From NCBI GenBank assembly GCA_019119895.1, contig DWWD01000016.1, positions 1-64,000 of the forward strand: 64,000 nucleotides of DNA, given 5' to 3'. Below are positions 42,898 to 51,135 of this stretch, piece after piece; positions within the stretch are counted from its first letter, which is position 1; the number at the start of each line of letters is the position of its first letter. Origin of the DNA: Candidatus Anaerostipes avistercoris. GTDB taxonomy: Bacteria > Bacillota > Clostridia > Lachnospirales > Lachnospiraceae. The position numbers and the translations under genes are program-made. The notes under the pieces are model-generated. The model had not been told where the DNA came from. It did not search any database and was given only the letters and a program-made list of their open reading frames with translations.

Positions 42898-43809
42898 TTG
42901 TACGATTTTATTATTAACCCTGCGGCACGTTCCGGCATGGGAAAAAGAACATGGAAAAAGGTGAAAAAGATTCTTCTGAAGCATCAGATAGATTTTCGCG
43001 AATTTTATACGAAAGGAGCGGGAGACGCCGGGAGAATCGCAGCAAAAGTAACATCCGGTTCGATGCCGGTGCATCTTGTCCTGATCGGAGGGGACGGAAC
43101 TCTTCACGAGATGGTATCCGGCATTAAAAACTGGCAGCATGTTTCTGTTGGTTATATTCCGGTAGGATCCGGGAATGATTTTGCCAGAGGCATGGGATGG
43201 AAAAGGTCGCCTGTCCGTCAGGCTGAGAATATTCTGAGGCCCGGAGAGACCTGGAATATGGACTGTGGAAAGGTGAAGACAGAACGGGGAGAAGGCCGTT
43301 TTATGGTAAGTGCCGGAATCGGATATGACGCAGGTATCTGCTGGAGAGTCAATCATTCCAGATTAAAGACTATTCTGAATCATATGAGGATAGGTAAACT
43401 TACATATCTGCTTTTGGGGGCATGGGAAATCCTGCTGTCAAAAGGATTCCGGGGTGAGCTGGAGTTAGACGGCTGCCGGAAAGTCTTTTTGAGAGATATT
43501 CTTTTCTGCTCCGTACATAATCTTCCGTATGAGGGCGGAGGAGTGCCGTTCTGCCCGAAGGCAGATCCGATGGATGGAAAACTGGATGTATGCGTTATAT
43601 CAAGGGTTCCGAAACATAAGCTTCCGGTACTGCTTGTGCAGGCACTGAAAGGAAAACATATAAAATACCGCGGCGTGCATGTATACCGCTGCAAAGAAGT
43701 GAAAATTCATGCAGGGACACCTCAGTATTTCCATATGGATGGAGAAGTCATTGGAAAAGTTCGAAAAGTAAAGATTAACGTGGAGAAGGGTAAAGTACAT
43801 ATGTTGTAA
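42898..43809 (+). CDS. Diacylglycerol/lipid kinase (DgkB/YegS-like)
   Basis: A 303-residue lipid kinase starting at TTG 42898 (MYDFIINPAARSGMG) behind AGAAGGAG; no ATG lies nearby in frame. The DAGK catalytic domain shows INPAARSG, LIGGDGTLHEMVSG, IPVGSGNDFARGMG and the C-terminal LDVCVIS...YFHMDGEVIG. It phosphorylates diacylglycerol or a related lipid and recycles lipid in cell-envelope polymer synthesis. It is the last gene of the polymer-related operon and is followed by a terminator. Confidence 0.88.
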   Translation: MYDFIINPAARSGMGKRTWKKVKKILLKHQIDFREFYTKGAGDAGRIAAKVTSGSMPVHLVLIGGDGTLHEMVSGIKNWQHVSVGYIPVGSGNDFARGMGWKRSPVRQAENILRPGETWNMDCGKVKTERGEGRFMVSAGIGYDAGICWRVNHSRLKTILNHMRIGKLTYLLLGAWEILLSKGFRGELELDGCRKVFLRDILFCSVHNLPYEGGGVPFCPKADPMDGKLDVCVISRVPKHKLPVLLVQALKGKHIKYRGVHVYRCKEVKIHAGTPQYFHMDGEVIGKVRKVKINVEKGKVHML

Positions 43810-43838
43810 AATGCAGTTTTGACTGTATTGAGAAAATC

Positions 43839-43870
43839 AGAAAGAACGTCTGGAGACAGGCGTTCTTTCT
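43839..43870 (+). terminator. Terminator after the lipid kinase
   Basis: AGAAAGAACG / CGTTCTTTCT, 10 bp, with a short T-containing 3' arm; no long T-run follows. Confidence 0.6.
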
Positions 43871-43902
43871 GCGTAATAAGCCTGGAGAACAGGCAGGGCG
43901 GA

Positions 43903-44982
43903 CTAATTCCGGGCCCTGCCTGTGCTTTTCCTTTTAATGATAAAGGGTTCAAATTCCAGATTGGTGACGAATCCTCTCGGCTGGTTCTTAGTCTTGGAAT
44001 CTCTCAGCCGGGCGATGATATCCACAGCTTCCCGGCCTTTGGCTTCAATGGAGTGTTCCACAGTGGTCAGAGAAATTCGGTTCATGGATGCCATAGGAAC
44101 GTTGTCAAAACCGCAGACGGAGAAATCTGACGGAACCCGGTATTTCATTTCGTAGAGAGCGTCAAGGATACCGATGGCCACCATGTCGTTATATCCGACA
44201 AAGGCGGTGGAATCCGTTCCCTCCATCAGAATCTGTTTCGTAAGATTGAATCCGGAAGAGTATTCCAGAAGGTTTGGCGACAGAAGATTGTATTCGCCGG
44301 AGGAGAGGGAACGCAGGGTGACGCAGTTGTCTCCCAGACCATAATCTTCAAAGGCCCGGCACAGCCCTTCGTATCTCTTGGACCGGGAACGCTCGACACT
44401 GCTGATCGGAGTGGAAATATAAGTGATTTTTTTGTGTCCCAGGGAAATCAGATGTTCCGCCACCAGATATGCTGGTTTCGTACTGCTGACATGAATGGAG
44501 TCGAAGACAATCTCATCGTTCTTATCCCCGATGTTTACAATCGGGAGGAGTTTGGACATTTTATTTACTTCCGGAAGGAAAGAAGTCGGGTACAGATAGA
44601 CAATGCCGGCGACTTCCAGATCCCGTTTCAGCATGTCCAGATAATACTGCTCTGTGCTTGGATTACGGAGAGTCGGAGCGATAAAAGTCAGATAGCCGTA
44701 ATCGTGAGCTCGTTCTGTAATAGAATGAATCAATATGGTATAATAGTGGTTGGATAAAAACGGACACATGATAACGATAACCTCGGACAATGAATGTTCC
44801 GGGGCTGCAGCAGTCTGCTTTTTTTGATAACCTAATTCCTGAGCGGCCATCAGAACCCTCTGCCGGGTTTCCTCGGTGAAGGAAACGCCGGGTTTCTGAT
44901 TGAGGATCATGGAAACGGCCGATTGGGAAACATTTGCGTGTTGAGCGATATCTTTTGTGGTAACTTTCTTTTTTTTGCCCAT
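43903..44982 (-). CDS. LacI-family transcriptional regulator
   Basis: A 359-residue repressor with an N-terminal HTH/hinge (VTTKDIAQHANVSQSAVSMILNQKPGVSFTEETRQRV...AAQELGYQ) and a periplasmic-binding-like effector domain (about 65-335): VIVMCPFLSNHYYT, ISTPISSVERSRSKRYEGL, FVGYNDMVAIGILDAL, VCGFDNVPMASM and RLRD. It is divergent from the fsa-transketolase operon, whose promoter contains two GGTACC boxes, its likely target. The ligand is a sugar or sugar phosphate by family, not identified. Confidence 0.92.
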   Translation of the reverse strand: MGKKKKVTTKDIAQHANVSQSAVSMILNQKPGVSFTEETRQRVLMAAQELGYQKKQTAAAPEHSLSEVIVIMCPFLSNHYYTILIHSITERAHDYGYLTFIAPTLRNPSTEQYYLDMLKRDLEVAGIVYLYPTSFLPEVNKMSKLLPIVNIGDKNDEIVFDSIHVSSTKPAYLVAEHLISLGHKKITYISTPISSVERSRSKRYEGLCRAFEDYGLGDNCVTLRSLSSGEYNLLSPNLLEYSSGFNLTKQILMEGTDSTAFVGYNDMVAIGILDALYEMKYRVPSDFSVCGFDNVPMASMNRISLTTVEHSIEAKGREAVDIIARLRDSKTKNQPRGFVTNLEFEPFIIKRKSTGRARN

Positions 44983-45249
44983 AACAGCCTCCTAATCAAA
45001 ATTATTTTAATTAATTAATTGTTGTTAATAATACATAAAAATATTACTAATATAATATGGAAATTATTAATAAAACTATGTTTATCATACCACAGAAAGG
45101 ACGGAAAATACAGAGAAATCCGCTGTTTCTGCAGACAGAAATTTTGTACTGACCGAGGTGGAAAAAGAGAAAAAAATCCGGTTTATTAATATTTTTTGAA
45201 AATATTAATGAATTCGTGGAAATGTTGGAAAATCGCGGTCTCCGGGCGT

Positions 45250-45284
45250 TTGACAAGGTACCAGATCCATGCTTTAATGGTACC
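45250..45284 (+). promoter_or_regulatory. fsa operon promoter with twin GGTACC boxes
   Basis: TTGACA (45250-45255), 17 bp, TTTAAT (45273-45278). GGTACC lies at 45257-45262 and 45279-45284, exactly 22 bp apart, flanking the space between -35 and start. This fits operators for the divergent LacI-type regulator. The rest of 44983-45249 is AT-rich with no gene. Confidence 0.6.
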
Positions 45285-45324
45285 AGAAACCAAACGAAGC
45301 CATATTTTTTAGGAGGAAAAGAAC

Positions 45325-45981
45325 ATGAGATTTTTTGTAGACACAGCAGATGTAGATCAGATCAGAAAAGCAAATGATATGGGAGTTATTTGTGGAGTAA
45401 CAACAAACCCATCCTTAATCGCAAAATCAGGAAGACAGTTTGAGGACGTTATCAAAGAGATTACTTCAATCGTAGACGGCCCGATCAGCGGAGAAGTAAA
45501 AGCAACAACAACAGATGCAGAAGGAATGATCAAAGAAGGAAGAGAAATTGCAAAAATCCACAAGAACATGGTAGTTAAGATCCCTACAACTATCGAAGGA
45601 TTAAAAGCAACAAAAGTATTATCTTCTGAGGGAATCAAGACAAATCTTACTTTGATCTTTAATCCGAACCAGGCATTACTGGCAGCAAGAGCCGGTGCAG
45701 CTTACGTATCTCCTTTCCTTGGCAGATTAGATGATATTTCTCAGAACGGATTAGACCTGATCGCAGACATCAAAGAAATCTTTGATATGGCAGGAGATAT
45801 CGATACAGAAATCATCTGCGCAAGTGTCCGCAATCCAATCCATGTTATGGAATGTGCAAAAATGGGTGCAGATATTGCTACAGTGCCGTATAATGTATTT
45901 GAGCAGATGATGAAACATCCTCTGACAGATCAGGGAATTGAAAAATTCCAGGCAGATTATAAGGCAGTATTTGGAGAATAA
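45325..45981 (+). CDS. fsa: Fructose-6-phosphate aldolase / transaldolase-like
   Basis: A 218-residue small transaldolase-type enzyme with an AGGAGG start. [23 protein letters not shown], the Schiff-base Lys in [37 protein letters not shown] and [14 protein letters not shown] are family marks. At this size it is either a fructose-6-phosphate aldolase or a short transaldolase (TalC type); sequence alone does not separate them. Being next to both transketolase halves, a non-oxidative pentose phosphate role is natural. Codon use (many AAA, ACA, GCA) is typical of a highly expressed gene. Confidence 0.88.
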   Translation: MRFFVDTADVDQIRKANDMGVICGVTTNPSLIAKSGRQFEDVIKEITSIVDGPISGEVKATTTDAEGMIKEGREIAKIHKNMVVKIPTTIEGLKATKVLSSEGIKTNLTLIFNPNQALLAARAGAAYVSPFLGRLDDISQNGLDLIADIKEIFDMAGDIDTEIICASVRNPIHVMECAKMGADIATVPYNVFEQMMKHPLTDQGIEKFQADYKAVFGE

Positions 45982-45999
45982 GAAAGGGTGGTAAATATC

Positions 46000-46821
46000 A
46001 TGACAACCGCAGAATTAAAGAAGACGGCAAATGAAGTCCGCAAAGACATTATCAAAGCAACACATGCTGCAAAATCAGGACATCCGGGCGGCTCACTGTC
46101 AGCGGCAGACGTGTTCACTTACTTATATTTTGTAGAGATGAACATTGATCCGGAAAATCCGAAAGATGAAAACAGAGATCGTTTTGTTTTATCCAAGGGA
46201 CATGTGGCTCCTGGATATTACTCAACACTTGCAGAGAGAGGATACTTCCCGAAAGAAGATCTTCTCACATTAAGACATATTGATTCATATCTGCAGGGAC
46301 ATCCGGATATGAAGAAGATTCCGGGTGTAGATATGTCCAGCGGTTCTCTGGGACAGGGAATCTCAGCAGCAGTTGGTATGGCGCTGGCTGCAAAGTTAAA
46401 AAACAAAGATTACCGTACATACACGCTTCTCGGCGACGGAGAGATTCAGGAGGGGCAGGTATGGGAAGCTGCCATGTTCGCAGGAGCAAGAAAGCTGGAT
46501 AATCTGGTAGTGATCGTGGATAACAACGGACTTCAGATCGATGGAAAGATTGAGGACGTATGCTCACCATATCCGATTGGTGAAAAATTTGCTGCATTTA
46601 ATTTCAATGTAGTTGAGATTGATGGACATGATTTTGATCAGATTGCAGACGCATTCAAACAGGCAAAAGAGTGCAAGGGAAAACCAACCGCAATCATCAT
46701 GAAGACGATCAAAGGAAAAGGTGTATCCTTTATGGAAAACCAGGCTTCATGGCATGGTTCCGCACCGAACGATGAACAATGTGAACAGGCACTGAAAGAT
46801 TTAGAAAAGGTGGGCGAGTAA
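46000..46821 (+). CDS. Transketolase, N-terminal (TPP-binding) subunit
   Basis: A 273-residue split-transketolase subunit. ATG 46000 follows GGGTGG at 6-8 bp; the longer ORF starts at GTG 45988. KSGHPGGSLSAADV, SKGHVAPGYYS, SSGSLGQGIS and the TPP motif LLGDGEIQEGQVWEAAMFA...VDNNGLQIDG are clear. The start of the C-terminal subunit is one base after its stop. The pair replaces a single-chain transketolase, as in many Clostridia and archaea. Confidence 0.92.
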   Translation: MTTAELKKTANEVRKDIIKATHAAKSGHPGGSLSAADVFTYLYFVEMNIDPENPKDENRDRFVLSKGHVAPGYYSTLAERGYFPKEDLLTLRHIDSYLQGHPDMKKIPGVDMSSGSLGQGISAAVGMALAAKLKNKDYRTYTLLGDGEIQEGQVWEAAMFAGARKLDNLVVIVDNNGLQIDGKIEDVCSPYPIGEKFAAFNFNVVEIDGHDFDQIADAFKQAKECKGKPTAIIMKTIKGKGVSFMENQASWHGSAPNDEQCEQALKDLEKVGE

Positions 46822-46822
46822 G

Positions 46823-47764
46823 ATGGCAGATGTAAAGAAGATTGCAACAAGAGAAAGCTATGGAAATGCTTTAGTAGAATTAGGAAAAGAAAATCCTGAT
46901 ATTGTAGTTCTGGATGCCGATCTGGCCGCTGCAACAAAGACAGGCGTGTTCAAGAAGGAATTTCCGGAGAGACATATTGACTGTGGAATCGCAGAGTGCA
47001 ACATGGTCGGAATCGGAGCAGGACTTGCCGCAGCAGGCATGATTCCTTTTGTCAGCAGTTTTGCTATGTTTGCGGCAGGACGTGCTTTTGAGCAGGTAAG
47101 AAACTCTGTGGGATATCCTCATCTGAATGTAAAAATCGGAGCAACGCACGGTGGAATTTCCGTTGGAGAAGACGGAGCAACCCATCAGTGCTGCGAGGAT
47201 ATTGCGTTAATGCGCACGATTCCTGGAATGACAGTCATCGTTCCTTCCGATGATGTGGAAGCAAAGGCAGCTGTAAAAGCAGCAGCGGAAATGGAAGGAC
47301 CGGTTTATATGAGATTCGGACGTCTGGCTGTTCCAGTGATCAACGACACAGCAGATTACAAGTTTGAAATCGGAAAGGGTACTGTATTAAAAGAAGGTGC
47401 TGATGTGGCAATTATTGCCAACGGACTCTGCGTTGCGGAAGCACTGGAAGCAGCAAAGAAACTGGAAGCAGACGGAATCAATGCCAAAGTCATCAATATG
47501 GCAACTGTAAAACCACTGGATGAGGAACTGGTTCTGGAAGCAGCGAAAGAAACAGGAAAGGTTGTTACAGTAGAAGAGCACTCTGTCATCGGCGGGCTTG
47601 GAAGCGCTGTATGTGATGTGCTGTCTGAGAAACTTCCTACACCTGTATTAAAGATTGGTGTGAATGATGTATTCGGACATTCCGGACCGGCAGTCGAACT
47701 GATCAAAGAGTTCGGACTTGACGGAGACAGCATCGCTCAGAAAGTAAAAGATTTTGTAAAATAA
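46823..47764 (+). CDS. Transketolase, C-terminal (pyrimidine/C) subunit
   Basis: A 313-residue partner subunit: VVLDADLAAATKTGVF, ERHIDCGIAECNMVGIGAGLA, MFAAGRAFEQVRNSVGYPHLNV, ATHGGISVGEDGATHQC and the transketolase C-terminal domain KVVTVEEHSVIGGLGSAV...VFGHSGPAVELI. With the first subunit it transfers two-carbon ketol units between pentose and triose phosphates. It is followed by a hairpin. Confidence 0.92.
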   Translation: MADVKKIATRESYGNALVELGKENPDIVVLDADLAAATKTGVFKKEFPERHIDCGIAECNMVGIGAGLAAAGMIPFVSSFAMFAAGRAFEQVRNSVGYPHLNVKIGATHGGISVGEDGATHQCCEDIALMRTIPGMTVIVPSDDVEAKAAVKAAAEMEGPVYMRFGRLAVPVINDTADYKFEIGKGTVLKEGADVAIIANGLCVAEALEAAKKLEADGINAKVINMATVKPLDEELVLEAAKETGKVVTVEEHSVIGGLGSAVCDVLSEKLPTPVLKIGVNDVFGHSGPAVELIKEFGLDGDSIAQKVKDFVK

Positions 47765-47790
47765 ACAGAAAGTCTCATTTACGTTTTATA

Positions 47791-47830
47791 AGACGGAGCA
47801 TATCTGCGGGAAAGCGGGTATGCTCCGTCT
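47791..47830 (+). terminator. Hairpin after the transketolase operon
   Basis: AGACGGAGCATA / TATGCTCCGTCT, 12 perfect pairs. The T-run is weak. Confidence 0.65.
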
Positions 47831-47922
47831 GCGTTTATGAGATAAACCTGGAAATTTTCGCCTGTTCGATTGGACGGGATATAAAAAATCAGGTATAGTA
47901 GAAGAAAAAAGGAGGACGGTCA

Positions 47923-48798
47923 ATGAAGGTATTAAATTACGGATCGCTGAATTACGATTATGTATATGAAGTAGATCACATCAACCAGCCCGGAGAGACC
48001 CAGAGCTGTGTCAGGAGAAATGTTTTCTGCGGAGGAAAAGGTCTGAATCAGTCGGTGGCGCTGGCCCGCGCCGGAGTATCTGTGTACCAGGGCGGACTGA
48101 CAGGAGAAGACGGACAGATGTTTCTGGAGGTATGCAGGGAAAATGGAATTGATACTTCCTGCCTGGGCAGGGTGGAAGGACCCAGCGGACACGCTGTGAT
48201 TCAGCTGGATCGAAGCGGAGAGAACTGCATTCTTATTTACGGCGGAGCCAATCAGAGTCAGACCAGGGAATGGATGGACAAAACGCTGGATCATTTTGGC
48301 GAGGGAGATCTTCTTCTGCTGCAAAATGAGGTCAATGGACTGGATTACCTGATCGATCAGGCATATGCGAAAGGAATGGTCATTGTTCTGAACCCTTCTC
48401 CATGGGACGATAAGTTAAAAGCCTGTGATCTGAAGAAAGTATCCGTATTTCTGATCAATGAAGTCGAAGGCGGACAGATTACAGGGGAGCAGGAGCCGGA
48501 AAGAATTCTGGATAAAATGCAGCAGCTGTATCCGGATGCCCAGACAGTTCTGACACTGGGAAGCAAAGGAGCTATATGGCAGGGCAGGGGACAGCGGGTT
48601 CGGCAGAAGGCGTACAAGGTGGATGTTGTGGATACGACAGCCGCCGGCGATACGTTCACCGGATATTTTATTGCGGGAATGACAGAACATATGCCGGTGG
48701 AAGAAAATATGCGCCGTGCAGCCAGAGCGTCCGCCATTGCCGTTTCAAGGATGGGAGCAGCTCCGTCCATACCGGCTCTGAGTGAAGTTGAGAGGTAG
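47923..48798 (+). CDS. PfkB-family sugar kinase (ribokinase-like)
   Basis: A 291-residue kinase: GSLNYDYVYEVDHINQPGET, FCGGKGLNQSVALARAG (first PfkB signature), LLLQNEVN, VFLINEVEG and DTTAAGDTFTGYF (second signature with the catalytic Asp). Ribokinase type by pattern, but substrate is not fixed; the neighbouring pentose phosphate genes make ribose or a related sugar reasonable. It has its own promoter (TTGGAC, 18 bp, TATAGT) and a GGAGG site. Confidence 0.88.
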   Translation: MKVLNYGSLNYDYVYEVDHINQPGETQSCVRRNVFCGGKGLNQSVALARAGVSVYQGGLTGEDGQMFLEVCRENGIDTSCLGRVEGPSGHAVIQLDRSGENCILIYGGANQSQTREWMDKTLDHFGEGDLLLLQNEVNGLDYLIDQAYAKGMVIVLNPSPWDDKLKACDLKKVSVFLINEVEGGQITGEQEPERILDKMQQLYPDAQTVLTLGSKGAIWQGRGQRVRQKAYKVDVVDTTAAGDTFTGYFIAGMTEHMPVEENMRRAARASAIAVSRMGAAPSIPALSEVER

Positions 48799-48853
48799 AC
48801 AAAAAGCTCAGCAGGAAGTATAATGGCTTACAGAAAAAAGGGAGGGTTGAAAA

Positions 48854-49603
48854 GTGTGGAATAGAAGAGAACTGAAACAGAGGGGAAAAGGAGCATTTCT
48901 CCGAAATTATGGAATCACGGTGCTTGTCACTTTGATTCTGGGATTTCTGACAGGAGAGCTGTCTGGAAATGGAGTGAGCAATAGTGTCAGAGATGTTATG
49001 ACAGAAAATGACGGTGATATCATGGCACTTGCCAGTTATCTGTGGCTTTTGGTTTTTGGAATCGGATTGCTGTTGATGCTGATCGGGCTTCTTGTGAAGA
49101 TTTTTATCGGAAACCTGATTGAGATCGGCGCCATGCGTTTTTATGAAGAAAACAGCACCGGAAAGGCGCCGCTGGGAAGCATTCTTGCAGGATTCCGCCA
49201 GGGTTACTATGGAAAAAATGTGCTGACCTTATTCCTGAGAGATCTTTATCTTGTATTGTGGACAATTCTTTTGATCATACCGGGAATCGTAAAGAGTTAC
49301 GAATATTCCATGATTCCGTATATTTTAGCGGAAAATCCTGCAATTTCCCGTCAGAGAGCCTTTGAGATCAGCAGGGAAATGATGAGGGGAGAGAAATGGG
49401 AAGCCTTTGTGCTGGATCTGTCCTTTATCGGCTGGAATATTTTAAGCGGAATCACCTTTGGGATCGTAGGGCTGCTGTATTCCAGACCATATCAGAAATC
49501 AACCTGGGCAGAGCTTTACAAAGTAAACCGCGAGAAAGTTCTTGGAAATGGAAGCGTGTCTGCGGCAGAACTGCCGGGAGTGGATGTGGATGTCATAATG
49601 TAA
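48854..49603 (+). CDS. DUF975 membrane protein
   Basis: A 249-residue integral membrane protein beginning with GTG (MWNRRELKQRGKGAFLRNYG) behind GGGAGGG. The DUF975 layout has helices around 18-35, 60-85, 125-150 and 185-215, with the typical IPGIVKSYEYSMIPYILAENP segment after the third. Function is unknown; members occur widely in Firmicutes. A strong terminator follows. Confidence 0.82.
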   Translation: MWNRRELKQRGKGAFLRNYGITVLVTLILGFLTGELSGNGVSNSVRDVMTENDGDIMALASYLWLLVFGIGLLLMLIGLLVKIFIGNLIEIGAMRFYEENSTGKAPLGSILAGFRQGYYGKNVLTLFLRDLYLVLWTILLIIPGIVKSYEYSMIPYILAENPAISRQRAFEISREMMRGEKWEAFVLDLSFIGWNILSGITFGIVGLLYSRPYQKSTWAELYKVNREKVLGNGSVSAAELPGVDVDVIM

Positions 49604-49619
49604 CAGGTGATAACAGAGC

Positions 49620-49651
49620 AAAAAGGATTCTGCCGGCGCAGAATCCTTTTT
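49620..49651 (+). terminator. Rho-independent terminator
   Basis: AAAAAGGATTCTG / CAGAATCCTTTTT, 13 bp with a 6-base loop. Confidence 0.9.
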
Positions 49652-49663
49652 CTTTATTCCTGT

Positions 49664-49692
49664 TTGATAACCGGGCAAAGGCATGATATAAT
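49664..49692 (+). promoter_or_regulatory. Promoter of glmM-type gene
   Basis: TTGATA, 17 bp, TATAAT. It likely begins the run through priA. Confidence 0.8.
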
Positions 49693-49782
49693 GGACGTCG
49701 GAATATGTGCCGGATACGGCCGTATTTCAAAAGAAACGTAAGAAAAGTGATTGTACATAGAATTCAGATGAAGGAGTTTATC

Positions 49783-51132
49783 ATGGGGAAATATTTTGGA
49801 ACAGACGGCTTCAGAGGAGAAGCAAATGTGAATCTGACAGTAGAGCATGCCTATAAAGTGGGACGATATATCGGATGGTATTTTAATCAGAAAACATCCA
49901 GAGCCAAGATTGTCATCGGAAAAGATACCAGACGCAGCAGCTACATGTTTGAAAATGCTCTTGTCGCCGGATTAACGGCATCAGGAGCGGACGCTTATAT
50001 GCTGTATGTGACAACGACGCCGAGTGTGGCTTATGTTGTCCGCACGGAGCAGTTTGACTGTGGAATCATGATTTCTGCCAGTCACAATCCATTTTATGAT
50101 AATGGAATCAAGCTGATCAATGCCAAAGGACATAAGATGGAAGCAGAAGTCGAGGAAAAAGTCGAGGCGTACATTGACGGAGAGATTGATGAAATCCCAT
50201 TTGCCACTAAGAAAGAAATCGGACGCGCAAGGGATTATACAGCTGGAAGAAATCATTATATCGGATATCTGATTTCCTCTGCCACCCGCTCTTTTAAGGG
50301 AATGAAAGTCGGACTTGACTGTGCCAACGGAAGTTCTTTTGCCATTGCGGAAAATGTGTTTAATGCTCTCGGAGCAGAGACACATGTGATCAATAATGAG
50401 CCGGACGGAACCAATATCAATACCAACTGCGGTTCCACTCATATTGAGATTTTAAGAGGATATGTAAAAGAAAATCATCTGGATGTTGGTTTTGCGTATG
50501 ACGGTGACGCAGACCGCTGTATCGCAGTGGATGAAAACGGTCAGGTTGTGGACGGAGATCTGATTCTCTATGTCTGCGGTCAGTATCTGAAGAAACATGG
50601 TGAGCTGAACAATAACACCATTGTAACAACGGTTATGTCCAATCTGGGACTTTATAAAGCCCTGGAGGCAGCCGGTATTTCTTATGAGAAGACGGCAGTA
50701 GGAGATAAATACGTCAATGAAAACATGGTAAGAAACGGCCATGCCCTGGGAGGTGAGCAGTCCGGACACATTATTTTCAGCAAGTACGCTACAACAGGAG
50801 ACGGAATTCTTACTTCCCTGAAGATCATGGAAGCAATGATTGAACAAAAGCAGGCACTGAGCCATCTGGTGGAAGCCGTTGAGATTTTTCCTCAGATTCT
50901 GGAAAATGTTCGTGTGCATGACAAGAAGACAGCACAGGATGATCCGGATGTGCAGGCGGCGGTAGCGGAAGTTGAAAAAGAACTTGGAGATGAAGGAAGA
51001 ATTCTCGTCCGCGAAAGCGGAACGGAGCCGCTTGTCCGTGTCATGGTAGAAGCGAAGAGCCATGAGATCTGCCGCAGTAAGGTAGATAAAGTGGTGAAGG
51101 TGCTGAGACAGAAAGGGCATGTCGTTGAATAA
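49783..51132 (+). CDS. glmM: Phosphoglucosamine mutase (GlmM-type)
   Basis: A 449-residue alpha-D-phosphohexomutase. ATG 49783 is set by AAGGAG 9 bp upstream; the ORF is open earlier, but the protein begins MGKYFGTDGFRGEANV as family members do. The catalytic phosphoserine loop is ISASHNPF, the metal loop GDADRC, and sugar recognition is GGEQSGHI, with RESGTEPLVRVM near the end. It converts glucosamine-6-phosphate to glucosamine-1-phosphate for peptidoglycan precursors. Confidence 0.9.
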   Translation: MGKYFGTDGFRGEANVNLTVEHAYKVGRYIGWYFNQKTSRAKIVIGKDTRRSSYMFENALVAGLTASGADAYMLYVTTTPSVAYVVRTEQFDCGIMISASHNPFYDNGIKLINAKGHKMEAEVEEKVEAYIDGEIDEIPFATKKEIGRARDYTAGRNHYIGYLISSATRSFKGMKVGLDCANGSSFAIAENVFNALGAETHVINNEPDGTNINTNCGSTHIEILRGYVKENHLDVGFAYDGDADRCIAVDENGQVVDGDLILYVCGQYLKKHGELNNNTIVTTVMSNLGLYKALEAAGISYEKTAVGDKYVNENMVRNGHALGGEQSGHIIFSKYATTGDGILTSLKIMEAMIEQKQALSHLVEAVEIFPQILENVRVHDKKTAQDDPDVQAAVAEVEKELGDEGRILVRESGTEPLVRVMVEAKSHEICRSKVDKVVKVLRQKGHVVE

Positions 51133-51135
51133 TTT

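Noticed and set aside
43892..43920. GGCAGGGC/GCCCTGCC perfect inverted repeat as a terminator
   Set aside because: No T-run follows on either strand and it overlaps the 3' end of the lacI-type gene; noted only as a hairpin.
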